Source: Fen-1254 sp963769605 (GTDB lineage Bacteria; Bacteroidota; Ignavibacteria; UBA10030). From it: DNA of 64,000 nucleotides. The stretch lies in contig CAVYML010000009.1 in the NCBI GenBank assembly GCA_963769605.1, positions 62,001-126,000 of the forward strand, read 5' to 3'. Of the stretch, positions 1 to 9,098 are shown one piece after another. The stretch's first letter is position 1; each line of letters starts with the position of its first letter. The position numbers and the translations under genes are program-made. A model generated the notes under the pieces. The model saw only the letters and a program-made list of their open reading frames with translations, was not told the DNA's origin and did no database searches.

Positions 1-1
1 A

Positions 2-859
2 ATGATCAACAAAACGGGAAAAGATCAATCTTACCGATCTACAACTCCAGGATCGGAGATTATTATCTCCCAGGGTGATTCGATTGTCTCTTCCGAATTT
101 TATGGACTTGTGTTTCCACACGTACTTCTTTCCGGAGTGCTAAAATCCGATTCTTCGACCATAAACCGATTCCGTGGACCGTTCAATAGTCTGAGTTCTC
201 AATCAATGCTTGGGCCGGGATCATATGTTGCGAACGTGAGCATGCACTTGAGCTTCGACAGTACAACCGTCGAAAAACCGCAAGACATAACTTTGACAAT
301 CCGCGGTAATTTCGTTATCGCCGACAAACCGAATATTTATCTTTACCCGTTAAAGGCGTGCAGTCTATCCGTACATCTCCAATTTCCATCAGGAGGTTCG
401 GTCATTCAATCTATACCGTCCTATGGTAACGGATGGAATGTTTTGGTAGACACGACCGGAAAGATCGATCAGAAGTACGACTACCTTTTCTATGAAGGCT
501 CGACTCCGGACGCCTATCAATATACAACGGGCTGGGTTGTGAGCAAAGATACTCTGGCATCATTTTTTTCGAACACACTTCTTCAAGCCGGTTTCAGCGA
601 ACGAGAGAAAAACGATTTTATAGAATACTGGGCCCCGCGCTTGACGGATTCTTCGTACTATATCGTCTATCCTCAGTTTACCGCCGATATCGAAAAAGTG
701 ATTCGGCTGAACGTTTCGCAAACACCCGATAATATGCTCAGACTTTTTTACGTCGTACATGGAACAAACGGTTCTTCGGCGACACTTTCTCAACCTATTA
801 TTCCTGAATTTCACAGAACCGGATTTGTAGCGGCCGAATGGGGTGTAATACTGAAATAA
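2..859 (+). CDS. KPxIYLYP-family exported/hypothetical protein (5' end probably cut)
   Basis: The reading frame is open at the window edge, so the true start probably lies upstream; the ATG at base 2 is only the first in view. The protein carries a KPNIYLYP motif near residue 109, a later YDYLFYEG segment, GWVV, and a block reading roughly GFSEREKNDFIEYWAPRL. I recognise this order from a family of uncharacterised bacterial proteins of beta-rich, cell-surface type; no catalytic role is known to me. The C-terminus (VVHGTNGSS... GFVAAEWGVILK) looks complete and ends at a TAA. It is followed by 185 bases without a gene and then the serpin, which has its own ribosome binding site, so the two need not be an operon. 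Family recognition is from memory of the motif and is moderately secure; function is unknown. Confidence 0.75.
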   Translation: MINKTGKDQSYRSTTPGSEIIISQGDSIVSSEFYGLVFPHVLLSGVLKSDSSTINRFRGPFNSLSSQSMLGPGSYVANVSMHLSFDSTTVEKPQDITLTIRGNFVIADKPNIYLYPLKACSLSVHLQFPSGGSVIQSIPSYGNGWNVLVDTTGKIDQKYDYLFYEGSTPDAYQYTTGWVVSKDTLASFFSNTLLQAGFSEREKNDFIEYWAPRLTDSSYYIVYPQFTADIEKVIRLNVSQTPDNMLRLFYVVHGTNGSSATLSQPIIPEFHRTGFVAAEWGVILK

Positions 860-1044
860 ACATAGCGAAGGAAGCCGGCAGATGTTCAGACACAATGATG
901 TACAATCGAATTGGGGAACAAAAACCCTATGAATATTTTCTTGAGTACATTACTATCGGGAACAATCGACCTGCAACATAATGTGATATAGGCAGAAAGG
1001 ACGGTATAATCGTTATATAATAGAGCACAACAAGGAGATGATCT

Positions 1045-2283
1045 ATGATAAAACGCTATGGAATGATACTCGTAATGCTGGCTGTTTTTGCATCATGCCG
1101 GCAAAACCCGGTCGCTTTAAAAGCGGTTAACCCGATAGATCCCGTCAATTCACCTGCAAGATCCGTTATCGACGCAGGAAACAGCTTCGGTTTCAAGCTC
1201 TTCAATCAAGTAAACAATAGAGAAGCAGGTGAAAATGTGTTTATATCTCCATTTAGTGTTTCTATGGCATTCGGCATGCTTCTCAACGGTGCGAACGGCT
1301 CTACGCTTGACTCATTGGAACGGGCTCTTGGCGATGCAGGCATGTCGTTGATTGATATAAACAATGCGTACGAAAGCAGCTCAGTTTATTTGACGACTCT
1401 TGACGCTCATGTCACTTTCCAAAATGCCAATTCTATATGGTATAGAGACGGATTTCCGGTATTGCCGAATTTCGTGAATGTGAATAAAAGTTATTTTGAC
1501 GCAGATGTGGATTCTTTAAATTTTACACTTCCCAGCGCAGCTCAAACAATCAATAATTGGGTGGACACAAAGACAAACGGTAAGATCCCGACGATCATCG
1601 ATGGCACTATCCCCGCCTCAGCAGTAATGTATATCATCAATGCTGTTTATTTTAAAGCCGCATGGACATACAAATACGATTCGTCAAACACAAAAGATGC
1701 ATCCTTTACCTGTGAAGATGGGAGCATTGCAACATGCAAGCTCATGAGTCAGGAAGATACATTGGCGTATTACGAAGATAATTCCGTACAGGCAATAGAT
1801 ATACCGTACGGCGACCGGTCGTTCAGTATGACAGTGGTTATGCCTCCTGCCGGAACTTCCATCGATCAGTTTGCATCGACACTCACTCAAGAACAATGGA
1901 ATGCAATAGTGAACAAATTGGACTCTGCACGGGTCGATCTCTATATGCCTAAATTTGAACTAATATTTTCCAAGTCGTTGATTGACGAATTGAAGTCGCT
2001 CGGTATGGGAATAGTCTTTGATCCCTTAAGGGCGAACCTTACTCATATAAGCCCGGCGGGGTTATCTGTGTCCGAGGTATTGCACAAAACATATGTGGAT
2101 GTCAACGAGGAAGGAACGGAAGCGGCAGCAGTGACATTGATAGGGGTCACTACAGGAGTTGGGATTCCAAATGGATCTGAAATTAAAGTCATGAGGATTG
2201 ATCACCCCTTTATTTTTGCGATACGCGAGCATCAATCGGGAACGATTCTTTTTATCGGAAAAATCGTCAATCCGAATCCTTAA
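1045..2283 (+). CDS. Serpin-family protease inhibitor, predicted lipoprotein
   Basis: A 412-residue protein with the full serpin fold length. Residues 1-18 form a lipoprotein signal ending AVFASC, so Cys18 is the likely lipidated residue. Serpin landmarks are visible: NVFISPFSVSMAFGMLLNGA near the N-terminus, NAVYFKAAW in the middle, the hinge VNEEGTEAAAVT, and the C-terminal HPFIFAIRE...GTILFIGKIVNP. The hinge has small residues at P15-P9, which is the pattern of an inhibitory serpin able to insert its loop. The reactive loop after the hinge is about six residues longer than in alpha-1-antitrypsin, so the P1 residue cannot be assigned by counting. An AAGGAG site lies at 1032-1037, 7-8 bases before the ATG. 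A membrane-tethered serpin would protect the cell surface or its secreted enzymes from foreign serine or cysteine proteases; the target is unknown. Confidence 0.95.
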   Translation: MIKRYGMILVMLAVFASCRQNPVALKAVNPIDPVNSPARSVIDAGNSFGFKLFNQVNNREAGENVFISPFSVSMAFGMLLNGANGSTLDSLERALGDAGMSLIDINNAYESSSVYLTTLDAHVTFQNANSIWYRDGFPVLPNFVNVNKSYFDADVDSLNFTLPSAAQTINNWVDTKTNGKIPTIIDGTIPASAVMYIINAVYFKAAWTYKYDSSNTKDASFTCEDGSIATCKLMSQEDTLAYYEDNSVQAIDIPYGDRSFSMTVVMPPAGTSIDQFASTLTQEQWNAIVNKLDSARVDLYMPKFELIFSKSLIDELKSLGMGIVFDPLRANLTHISPAGLSVSEVLHKTYVDVNEEGTEAAAVTLIGVTTGVGIPNGSEIKVMRIDHPFIFAIREHQSGTILFIGKIVNPNP

Positions 2284-2487
2284 AGTCAACAATCTATTTT
2301 GATAAAATGGGGGAACAAAATTCGACGGAATTTCTCGGATGAAACAAATAATCTCGGCGATACTTCTTCATAAAAGAATATGCATACAGGTTAATTTATT
2401 GCGTGTAAAAAGTGAATGAACCGGAGAACGGACAACAAAAGATGCAATCATTTGGAATCAAGAAGGATTGATAGAAAGGGAAAGGAT

Positions 2488-2946
2488 ATGAGAAACATTA
2501 TTTTCATTTTTTCTCTTACACTTATCATTAACGGCTGCAGAATGAACGGCAATCCTGTAGCATCGACGGACAACCCTTCCTTAAGCATCAATTCGGTTCA
2601 GGACAGTTTGCAATATACATTTGAGATTAATAAAGCCAACTTTGAAGCTGATGATACGTTAAAAACGGCATTAACCGTAACGAATATTGGAACGGTTCCG
2701 GATACGATATTGGTACCCGGTTGCAATGGCGGGATGCCGTGGACATTAAAAAATGACAGCGGAATAACGGTAAATTGGGGACCGCGGGTTATCTGCGATC
2801 ATGTTGCGATGGAAGTCCTTGAATCGAATCAGTCCGCTGTAATCGGCGAAATATATGAACCCATTATGGAGATGTCAGATAATCAAACGGGTTCCTTTGT
2901 GTTCAGTACAATTTTTAATCTGTCCTTAAATTTACATGTGCAATGA
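2488..2946 (+). CDS. Small lipoprotein with BsuPI-like beta domain (tentative)
   Basis: The frame is open from 2416, but the start at 2488 is preferred: it follows a purine-rich GAAAGGGAAAGGA stretch and gives a clean signal, MRNIIFIFSLTLIINGC, with a lipobox Cys17. The mature part begins with a low-complexity NPVASTDNPS linker, then a beta-rich domain with FEINKANFEADDTLKTALTV, TVTNIGTVPDTILVPGC and MPWTLKNDSGITV. That pattern (a statement on norms for ligand-free extension, T-V-x-N-x-G-x-V, then a W residue) resembles the BsuPI/intracellular proteinase inhibitor domain and other Ig-like periplasmic domains. The resemblance is weak, but its placement directly after a serpin would fit a pair of protease-protection lipoproteins. 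About 153 residues; the C-terminus is short after the domain and could be truncated. Confidence 0.6.
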   Translation: MRNIIFIFSLTLIINGCRMNGNPVASTDNPSLSINSVQDSLQYTFEINKANFEADDTLKTALTVTNIGTVPDTILVPGCNGGMPWTLKNDSGITVNWGPRVICDHVAMEVLESNQSAVIGEIYEPIMEMSDNQTGSFVFSTIFNLSLNLHVQ

Positions 2947-3192
2947 ATTCGACAATTCAATTTATTTTTCAAATCATGAAGAACGATTCCATCAGCACAG
3001 GATCATGTCAAGTTCCTGTTCCCTTTCTATCGTCCAGCGGAGCAGCAATGAATCCAGGGACACATCCCCTTTATTATTATTCCATTGAGAATAGCTATGA
3101 ACCTTTTTAACGATATTCATCTCAAATATCTCTTGAATTGCAACCAATATTTTTTCATGATACAGAAGACGGCATCTCCGGAGGAGTGAACG

Positions 3193-4122
3193 ATGTTTAG
3201 AATACGATTTGTAGATTGGCTGAAATCTTTGCGCCGACCGCATCATTCAAATGATATATCCCAAGCGGTCGAAGATTCTCTACGAACAAGCGCAAAGCAA
3301 ATTCAGATGCTTGATCCGGAAACAGAAAAGCAATGGCAGAGAATGCAAGCCGGACTTGCAGCAGAACAAAATTCTTCAAACATCCGGCACACTACCGTCC
3401 CGGTCATTCTTTGGAAACCTGCAATTTCTTTTGCTCTTGCGGCTTTTATCCTGATTGCAGGAGGAATATTCTTATTTCATTCCAGCACCGCCAGGACCTA
3501 CGAGACGGCAAAGGGCCAGCAATCTAAAATGACTCTTCCCGACGGCAGTGAGGTCATACTGAACCACACTTCGGAATTAACAGCCTATCATTCGCTTTTT
3601 GAACGCATTCGCCGTGTTTCATTAAAAGGAGAAGCTTTCTTTCAAGTGAAGAAAAATGGCAAACCTTTTATCATCACAACCGATGCCGGCACTGTTCAAG
3701 TCCTGGGTACACAGTTCAATGTCCGTGTACGTGACGGACGGATGGAAGTAGCTGTTATCAGCGGTACCGTGAAAATAACCGGCTTGCGAAACGGCATCGA
3801 CAGCAGCATCATTCTCTCGCAGGGACAATTTTCCATCTGTGCAAAAAATGATTTTCCGGAATTATCCGGACATGTGCCTTTTTCCGAATATCCCGGCTGG
3901 CTGCATGGAACATTCATGTTCTACCGTACCAACCTTCTCTCAGCGTATAAAGAAATCGAATCGCAATTCGACATCAGCATATTCGAGGAGGGACACCAAT
4001 CGTCCGAAGAAACGATTACAGGTACCATCGACGGACGGAGCGCTGAGTGTGCTCTCACTGCACTTGTCCGGCTCACAGGAAAACACTTTCGCCATGAAGG
4101 CAATAGTTATATTATTTATTAG
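3193..4122 (+). CDS. FecR-family anti-sigma factor / transmembrane sensor
   Basis: 309 residues with the FecR layout: a cytoplasmic N-terminal part (1-74), one membrane segment around residues 75-94 (PAISFALAAFILIAGGIFLF), a periplasmic FecR domain (about 105-200) with LPDGSEVILNHTSELTAYHS, GEAFFQVKK and VQVLGTQFNVRV, and a C-terminal DUF4974 domain (about 235-309) of the kind that contacts the TonB receptor signalling domain. The start follows a GGAGGAG ribosome binding site. The gene overlaps the TonB receptor by 29 bases, so the two are translationally coupled. FecR proteins hold an ECF sigma factor inactive until the cognate receptor binds substrate. No sigma factor gene is seen in the 246 bases upstream or anywhere in the window, which is unusual for this arrangement. 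Confidence 0.92.
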   Translation: MFRIRFVDWLKSLRRPHHSNDISQAVEDSLRTSAKQIQMLDPETEKQWQRMQAGLAAEQNSSNIRHTTVPVILWKPAISFALAAFILIAGGIFLFHSSTARTYETAKGQQSKMTLPDGSEVILNHTSELTAYHSLFERIRRVSLKGEAFFQVKKNGKPFIITTDAGTVQVLGTQFNVRVRDGRMEVAVISGTVKITGLRNGIDSSIILSQGQFSICAKNDFPELSGHVPFSEYPGWLHGTFMFYRTNLLSAYKEIESQFDISIFEEGHQSSEETITGTIDGRSAECALTALVRLTGKHFRHEGNSYIIY

Positions 4123-6592
4123 CGTCATTTTCATTGGAATACCTGGAATCGCTGCAGCACAGGCATCCGGCGGTCATACATCTTTTCGATTCGAGAATGT
4201 ACCGCTTCGGACGGCCCTCGATTCACTCATGCCGCAATATCCCGAATCCATTGTATACTTAGATAAAGATGTCGAAGGCAGGTTTGTCACGGCAGATTGT
4301 GTCAACTGCAGCTTTGAACAGGCGCTGGATAATATTCTCTATAGTACGGGTTTGATGTGGATACGAATAGGAAATCAAGTCGTTCTCAGAGAACAAGAGA
4401 TGCAGGATACACGCAGGGAGGGAACAATTTCGGGGACGGCAAAGGATTCGCTCACTGGAGATCAGATCGCGGGTGCAAGTATCATTCACCGGGATTCTTC
4501 CGGGAGCGACAACAATTCCGTACGTTCATGGTGTTCCACAAATAATTTCGGATTTTTTTCGCTTCCTCATATCAGATCGGGATCCTATGTACTGGCAGTG
4601 CGTGCCCTCGGCTATGTTCCTGCAGAACGCAGCATCGAAGTCAAGGACAGCACATCTATCCGGCGCGATATTGATATGATGCAAAAGGATATTGTATTGA
4701 ACGGGGTTACCATTGAAGGCCGCCGCATGGCGATGACATCGACGGAGGGTATTTCCCACGGTGTGTACATGCGTTCCATACCGACAGATCCTAATCAATA
4801 TTCGATCGATGGAGGCAGGATTTACAATCCATCTCATTTCGGAGGAGTGCAAAGCACTTTCAATTCCGAAGCATTGAACGAAGTACAGATCGTTCAGGGC
4901 GGACTTCCGCCGGATTACGGGGGCCGCATCGGAGGTATTGTGGATTACTCACTGCGTGATGGAAACCGGGAACAGCTGTCCGGTTCGTTCAGTGCAGGAA
5001 CCTTGGAATCAAGTCTCTCTCTGGAGGGACCGCTCGATGCCGCCACGACATTTCTGATGTCAGGCCGGGCCGGATATATTAATTCCTCCATTCAATTATT
5101 TCATCCGGGAGATTCTCTTTCCCGCATGGGTTCTTCCGAATACGTTGCAAAGCTGTCGCATCGATTGTCCGGCAGCCAGCAAGTATCGCTCAGCGGGTAT
5201 TGGGGAACCGATTCATACGCAGGTGAAGCCGCGGGACCGGGCGATCGCATTAATAATAATTTTTCCTGGAATAACGGCATGCTGGATCTTCGATGGATCG
5301 GAATTGTCTCGCCTTCTTTATTTCTCTACTCATCCCTTGTGTACAGCAGTTACAGTTTTAACCTCGGACATAATCTTGTTCAAAGCTCAATTCCATATTC
5401 CGGCGCTCCGCTTTCTTCCGATTACACAATTCAGGATGTCTGTTATCGTGCACATGGAGAAGATTATTACGACAGGGATCATACCGTATGCGCGGGGATA
5501 GAACTTATTCACCATACCATGAATGCAAATATAAGTCAGTTTTCCAGTCAGATTGCTTCTTACACCCTCCAAAATTATTCTACGTGGGAAACGTCGGTTT
5601 ATCTTCAGGACAAATGGAAAATATTCCCGCGTGTAACGGCGGAAATCGGCGCACGGGCGACCGACTTTTCAGGCGCCCAGGGATCTTTCTCCTCCGTCGA
5701 TCCCAGGTTTTCCCTGCATGCAGATCTCAACGATCAAACACTCCTGTACGGCTCCCTGTCGACTATCACTCAATTTGTTCATCCCTATAACAACAGCGGC
5801 GTGTTCCTTCTCTATCCGGCTCTTTTTTGGTATCCGTCTACTGAAAAAATCCGACCGACAATGTCGTCCCAGAGCACAATCGGAATCGAACGAGATATAC
5901 TTGATAATGCATACAATTTATCTGCCGAAACGTATTACAGGATTATCAACAACTTCCATGAATTTGCACTCGATACGACATCAAGAATAGTGAAAGACCT
6001 CGACGACGCAATTATTTTCGGATCTGCAAAAACCTACGGGATACTGTGTATTCTTCAAAAACGCACAGGCAATTTGACCGGTGCGATCAGCTATAATCTT
6101 TCATGGTCATTTGAATCATTTGCACAAATTAATGGAGGGGCGGAATTTCTCCCGCCATTTGACCGCAGACACGAGATTCAAATAACCGGCGAGTATAAGG
6201 CATATCAAAACTGGACATTCGGTGCGCTCTGCGTCTTTGCGTTAGGACAGTCGTCTTCGATAACACCATTGATACTTCCATCCCCAGCAAAAGCAGAATC
6301 GCAAAACACAGTCCACCCTGTCGCCATGCGCGAAAACGATGAACTCATGGATGTTAACGGCAACCGCCTGCCCGGTTTCCAGAGACTTGAATTGAATATT
6401 GTTCGATATTTTTCATTCAATCGTTTACCATGTCAACTGTCCTTCCGTTTCATGAACAGCTACGGACTTCAGGATCCCTTTATCTGGAATCTGGAGAAGA
6501 GTAATGCTTCAATTCTGCAATGGAATGCAACACTCCGGTATGCCGGTCTGTTCCCGCTCTATCCGTCTCTTGAATTTACGATGCGATTCTGA
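4094..6592 (+). CDS. TonB-dependent outer-membrane receptor with STN and carboxypeptidase-regulatory-like domains
   Basis: The frame is open from 3839, but the start at 4094 gives a signal peptide (MKAIVILFISVIFIGIPGIAAA) and overlaps the FecR gene by 29 bases. The 832-residue product then has an STN signalling domain (about residues 30-98), a carboxypeptidase-regulatory-like domain (about 108-190, with GTAKDSLTGDQIAGASI and LRSGSYVLAVRALGY-like strands), a plug (about 195-310, with NEVQIVQGGLPPDYGGRIGGIVD) and a beta-barrel ending in an aromatic residue (EFTMRF), as outer-membrane barrels do. The STN domain plus adjacent FecR implies substrate-dependent transcription signalling. The substrate is not shown by sequence; the glycoside-hydrolase locus that starts 34 bases downstream makes an oligosaccharide plausible, but no SusD-like partner is present. 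Confidence 0.93.
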   Translation: MKAIVILFISVIFIGIPGIAAAQASGGHTSFRFENVPLRTALDSLMPQYPESIVYLDKDVEGRFVTADCVNCSFEQALDNILYSTGLMWIRIGNQVVLREQEMQDTRREGTISGTAKDSLTGDQIAGASIIHRDSSGSDNNSVRSWCSTNNFGFFSLPHIRSGSYVLAVRALGYVPAERSIEVKDSTSIRRDIDMMQKDIVLNGVTIEGRRMAMTSTEGISHGVYMRSIPTDPNQYSIDGGRIYNPSHFGGVQSTFNSEALNEVQIVQGGLPPDYGGRIGGIVDYSLRDGNREQLSGSFSAGTLESSLSLEGPLDAATTFLMSGRAGYINSSIQLFHPGDSLSRMGSSEYVAKLSHRLSGSQQVSLSGYWGTDSYAGEAAGPGDRINNNFSWNNGMLDLRWIGIVSPSLFLYSSLVYSSYSFNLGHNLVQSSIPYSGAPLSSDYTIQDVCYRAHGEDYYDRDHTVCAGIELIHHTMNANISQFSSQIASYTLQNYSTWETSVYLQDKWKIFPRVTAEIGARATDFSGAQGSFSSVDPRFSLHADLNDQTLLYGSLSTITQFVHPYNNSGVFLLYPALFWYPSTEKIRPTMSSQSTIGIERDILDNAYNLSAETYYRIINNFHEFALDTTSRIVKDLDDAIIFGSAKTYGILCILQKRTGNLTGAISYNLSWSFESFAQINGGAEFLPPFDRRHEIQITGEYKAYQNWTFGALCVFALGQSSSITPLILPSPAKAESQNTVHPVAMRENDELMDVNGNRLPGFQRLELNIVRYFSFNRLPCQLSFRFMNSYGLQDPFIWNLEKSNASILQWNATLRYAGLFPLYPSLEFTMRF

Positions 6593-6625
6593 CAGAGAAG
6601 AGACAGACAGCAGCATCGTCCTCAT

Positions 6626-7831
6626 TTATTTTACCAGCCTGAGCATGAATACTTCGTGTGATGGAATTATTAATTTGAGAGATTTGCCGGTCGTTCCGAT
6701 ATCCTTTTGAGCCCAGCAATCGCGCAAAGTATAAGTCTGCTTATCGAACCGCAGATCCAAATTTGTAAGAGCATCGTGGATGACCTGGCCATTCCATACA
6801 TAATTAAATTCGGCAGGCTCTGGTCCGCGATTAAAAAAGCACACAGCCCAATCGCCGTTCTTCAAGGGTTTATACCATACTTCTACGTTATCAATTTTGC
6901 TCTGTCTAAAACCCTGGACTCCTGATGAATCCTGATCGATTGCAATAACTTCCTTGTTCGTAAGAATATCAAGAATATTCTTCGGCATCTTTCTTAAATC
7001 ATTGCCTGCAATAAGCGGAGCCGCCAGCATTGCCCACAATGAAAAATGCGCCCGGCTCTCGCCTATCGTAAGACTTCCATTTCCAACTTCGAGCATATCC
7101 GGATCGTTCCAGTGGCCTGACCCGGCATATTTGCGAAGGCCTTCCTGCATATCGAAAATTTGCATGATTCCGTATGAATTGTACGCGCCGCCGTGCGTAT
7201 CGAGACAATCCCAGCAAGCCGTAATATCTCCGGTCGTTCTCCAAAGATGACCGACAGATGCAGCCCAGGCCCATGGCTTATTATTTCCCCATTCACATAT
7301 ACTGAATATCATGGGCCGCCCGGCAGCATGGATCGCATCTCTCATCGTCGTATAAGCGCCCACCGCATCGATTCCTTCAGAGTTGCACCAGTCATATTTC
7401 AGATAGTCGCATCCCCAGCGGGCAAACATAATCGCATCCTGGAATTCATGGCCGCGGCTGCCCATAAAACCTCCGCATGTAGTATAGCCCGCGTCGGAAT
7501 AGAGACCCAATTTTAATCCTTTCGAGTGAATATAATCTGATAATGCTTTTAATCCGGAAGGAAATCTGCCTTGATCAACAATAAGAAAACCGAGACTGTC
7601 GCGTGAACCCGTCCAGTTGTCATCAATGATGATGTATTGGTAGCCGGCATCCTTCATACCCGTCGATACGATTAAATCCGCCATCTCACGAATTATTTTT
7701 TCATTAAATTTTCCGGCAAATGTGTTATACGTGTTCCATCCCATCGGTGGAGTCATAGCGAGACCGTCGAATTTTTGCGCGCAACAGTTCACCGAAAAAA
7801 AGAAAATAAAAAGTATTCCGAAGCATTTCAT
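6626..7831 (-). CDS. Alpha-galactosidase, glycoside hydrolase family 27
   Basis: 401 residues with a hydrophobic signal segment ending SVNCCAQK, so the enzyme is exported, perhaps as a lipoprotein. GH27 signatures are clear: TPPMGWNTYN (near 27), YIIIDDNW, GLKLGLYSDAG, YLKYDWCN with the probable nucleophile Asp147, the WRTTGDI strand near 197 and WNDPDMLEVGN near 241. By comparison with plant and human enzymes the acid/base Asp probably lies between these last two, likely Asp227. It removes terminal alpha-1,4/1,6-galactose from galactomannan, raffinose-type sugars or pectic side chains. It is the last gene of a minus-strand run after the transporter and the isomerase (gaps of 83 and 107 bases). 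It converges with the TonB receptor with only 33 bases between stops. Confidence 0.95.
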   Translation of the reverse strand: MKCFGILFIFFFSVNCCAQKFDGLAMTPPMGWNTYNTFAGKFNEKIIREMADLIVSTGMKDAGYQYIIIDDNWTGSRDSLGFLIVDQGRFPSGLKALSDYIHSKGLKLGLYSDAGYTTCGGFMGSRGHEFQDAIMFARWGCDYLKYDWCNSEGIDAVGAYTTMRDAIHAAGRPMIFSICEWGNNKPWAWAASVGHLWRTTGDITACWDCLDTHGGAYNSYGIMQIFDMQEGLRKYAGSGHWNDPDMLEVGNGSLTIGESRAHFSLWAMLAAPLIAGNDLRKMPKNILDILTNKEVIAIDQDSSGVQGFRQSKIDNVEVWYKPLKNGDWAVCFFNRGPEPAEFNYVWNGQVIHDALTNLDLRFDKQTYTLRDCWAQKDIGTTGKSLKLIIPSHEVFMLRLVK

Positions 7832-7938
7832 GGTCTTAATCCAATGTTTGGTTATGAGGATTTGTTAATGTCGATTTGAGCGGATATCTTTTCTTTCCAT
7901 AAATTAGGATTGAATTCTGCCTTTAGCAATCTCCTTCT

Positions 7939-9015
7939 TCATTTCGGCGGATAGACAAAATAAAGCTGCATTCCTTCCTCTGAACAATATTTTATTTTTC
8001 CAGTTTTATATGGTACAAAAAATTTTTCACCGGTCTTGAGTTCGTATTTTTTCGTTAAAGATTCTATTTGTCCACCGCCTTTGGTCACCATCCCTATATA
8101 AAACGAATCTGCTTCCTTGCGATAAAGATCATTGACGTCTAATTTATCGATTGAGAAACAAGGAGTTTTTTTTCTATCAACCAAATTATACTCGCTGCTT
8201 TTTTCTTGAATATGAATATTTTCCGGTGAACAGAATAAATTCCGTTTTATGTCTTCCGGAGAAATCGTGCTGAAATCTATCATCTCTAGCGCGAAATCAA
8301 TTCCTCTTCCCATAAACCTTGATTGTTCCGGCAAAACATATCCTCCTCGATCAAATTCCAGCCGAACGACAAAATCGGTCGGTTCCATTATTTCGGCCAT
8401 AAAAATGCCTTCCCCGATTGCATGCGGCAATCCGCCGGGAACAATAAAAACATCTCCGGGGGAAACCGGGATCTTATCGAAGCAGGATGAGAGCCGGGGA
8501 ATATTCTGATCTTGAACGACTTCCCTAAAAATCTCTTTAGAGAGAGGATGCTGAAAACCTATATAAACATACGGATTTTTGACTTCTTCCCTGATGTTTA
8601 AAATAATATAAACTTCTGTTTTTCCGGAGTTACTGTTTAAATATTTTTGGGAAAAAGATGGAGTCGGATGCGCTTGTATATGCAGGCGAATTGCGGAGTC
8701 AAGAAATTTTGTAAGGAATTGTGTATTGGGCCCATATTTTGCATAATGGCTGTCGCCCAGCAAGTCCAGCGGAAACTGCCGGAACAGGTCTTTGAGAAAG
8801 AATGAATTTCCTTCAATTTCTACTTTCGAAAATCCTTCATCCGGGATGTTCTCGCGGCCGATGTTTTTTGCTTTTACCGTTGATGCTATCCAGTCTTCCG
8901 GAAAATGACCATCCGACGGCGAAGAACTGCCTTCCAGCAGATCTAAATACCTGCCCCCGGAATATGTCCTCCAGACTCTGTTGGGCTTTAACATTAGTAT
9001 ATCCGGAATAATCAT
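7939..9015 (-). CDS. Class I mannose-6-phosphate isomerase-like protein
   Basis: 358 residues of the cupin-fold phosphomannose isomerase family. Metal-site segments are visible in the expected order: RLHIQAHPTPSF (around 111), GKTEVYIIL (around 131) and VPGGLPHAIGEG (around 195), giving His, Glu and His ligands. PMI interconverts mannose-6-phosphate and fructose-6-phosphate in the cytosol; no signal peptide is seen. Similar divergent family members in carbohydrate loci act on other sugars, so the exact substrate is open. It sits between the MFS transporter and the GH27 gene in one orientation, which suggests a role in processing the imported sugar. The ATG at 9015 lies 83 bases after the transporter stop; this gap holds a short tandem of ACTACGA-like units but no clear terminator. 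Confidence 0.88.
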   Translation of the reverse strand: MIIPDILMLKPNRVWRTYSGGRYLDLLEGSSSPSDGHFPEDWIASTVKAKNIGRENIPDEGFSKVEIEGNSFFLKDLFRQFPLDLLGDSHYAKYGPNTQFLTKFLDSAIRLHIQAHPTPSFSQKYLNSNSGKTEVYIILNIREEVKNPYVYIGFQHPLSKEIFREVVQDQNIPRLSSCFDKIPVSPGDVFIVPGGLPHAIGEGIFMAEIMEPTDFVVRLEFDRGGYVLPEQSRFMGRGIDFALEMIDFSTISPEDIKRNLFCSPENIHIQEKSSEYNLVDRKKTPCFSIDKLDVNDLYRKEADSFYIGMVTKGGGQIESLTKKYELKTGEKFFVPYKTGKIKYCSEEGMQLYFVYPPK

Positions 9016-9098
9016 GCTTTTGAACTCTCCGATCTTATATACTCAGCAGCATAACTGAACAACAAAGAACTACGCACTACGAACTACGAACTAAGACA

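Noticed and set aside
560..895. Minus-strand 111-codon frame
   Set aside because: Antisense to the KPxIYLYP-family gene, biased composition and no ribosome binding site; a shadow.
2992..3246. Minus-strand frame upstream of FecR as a missing sigma factor
   Set aside because: No sigma-70 region 2 or 4 features on either strand; wrong orientation.
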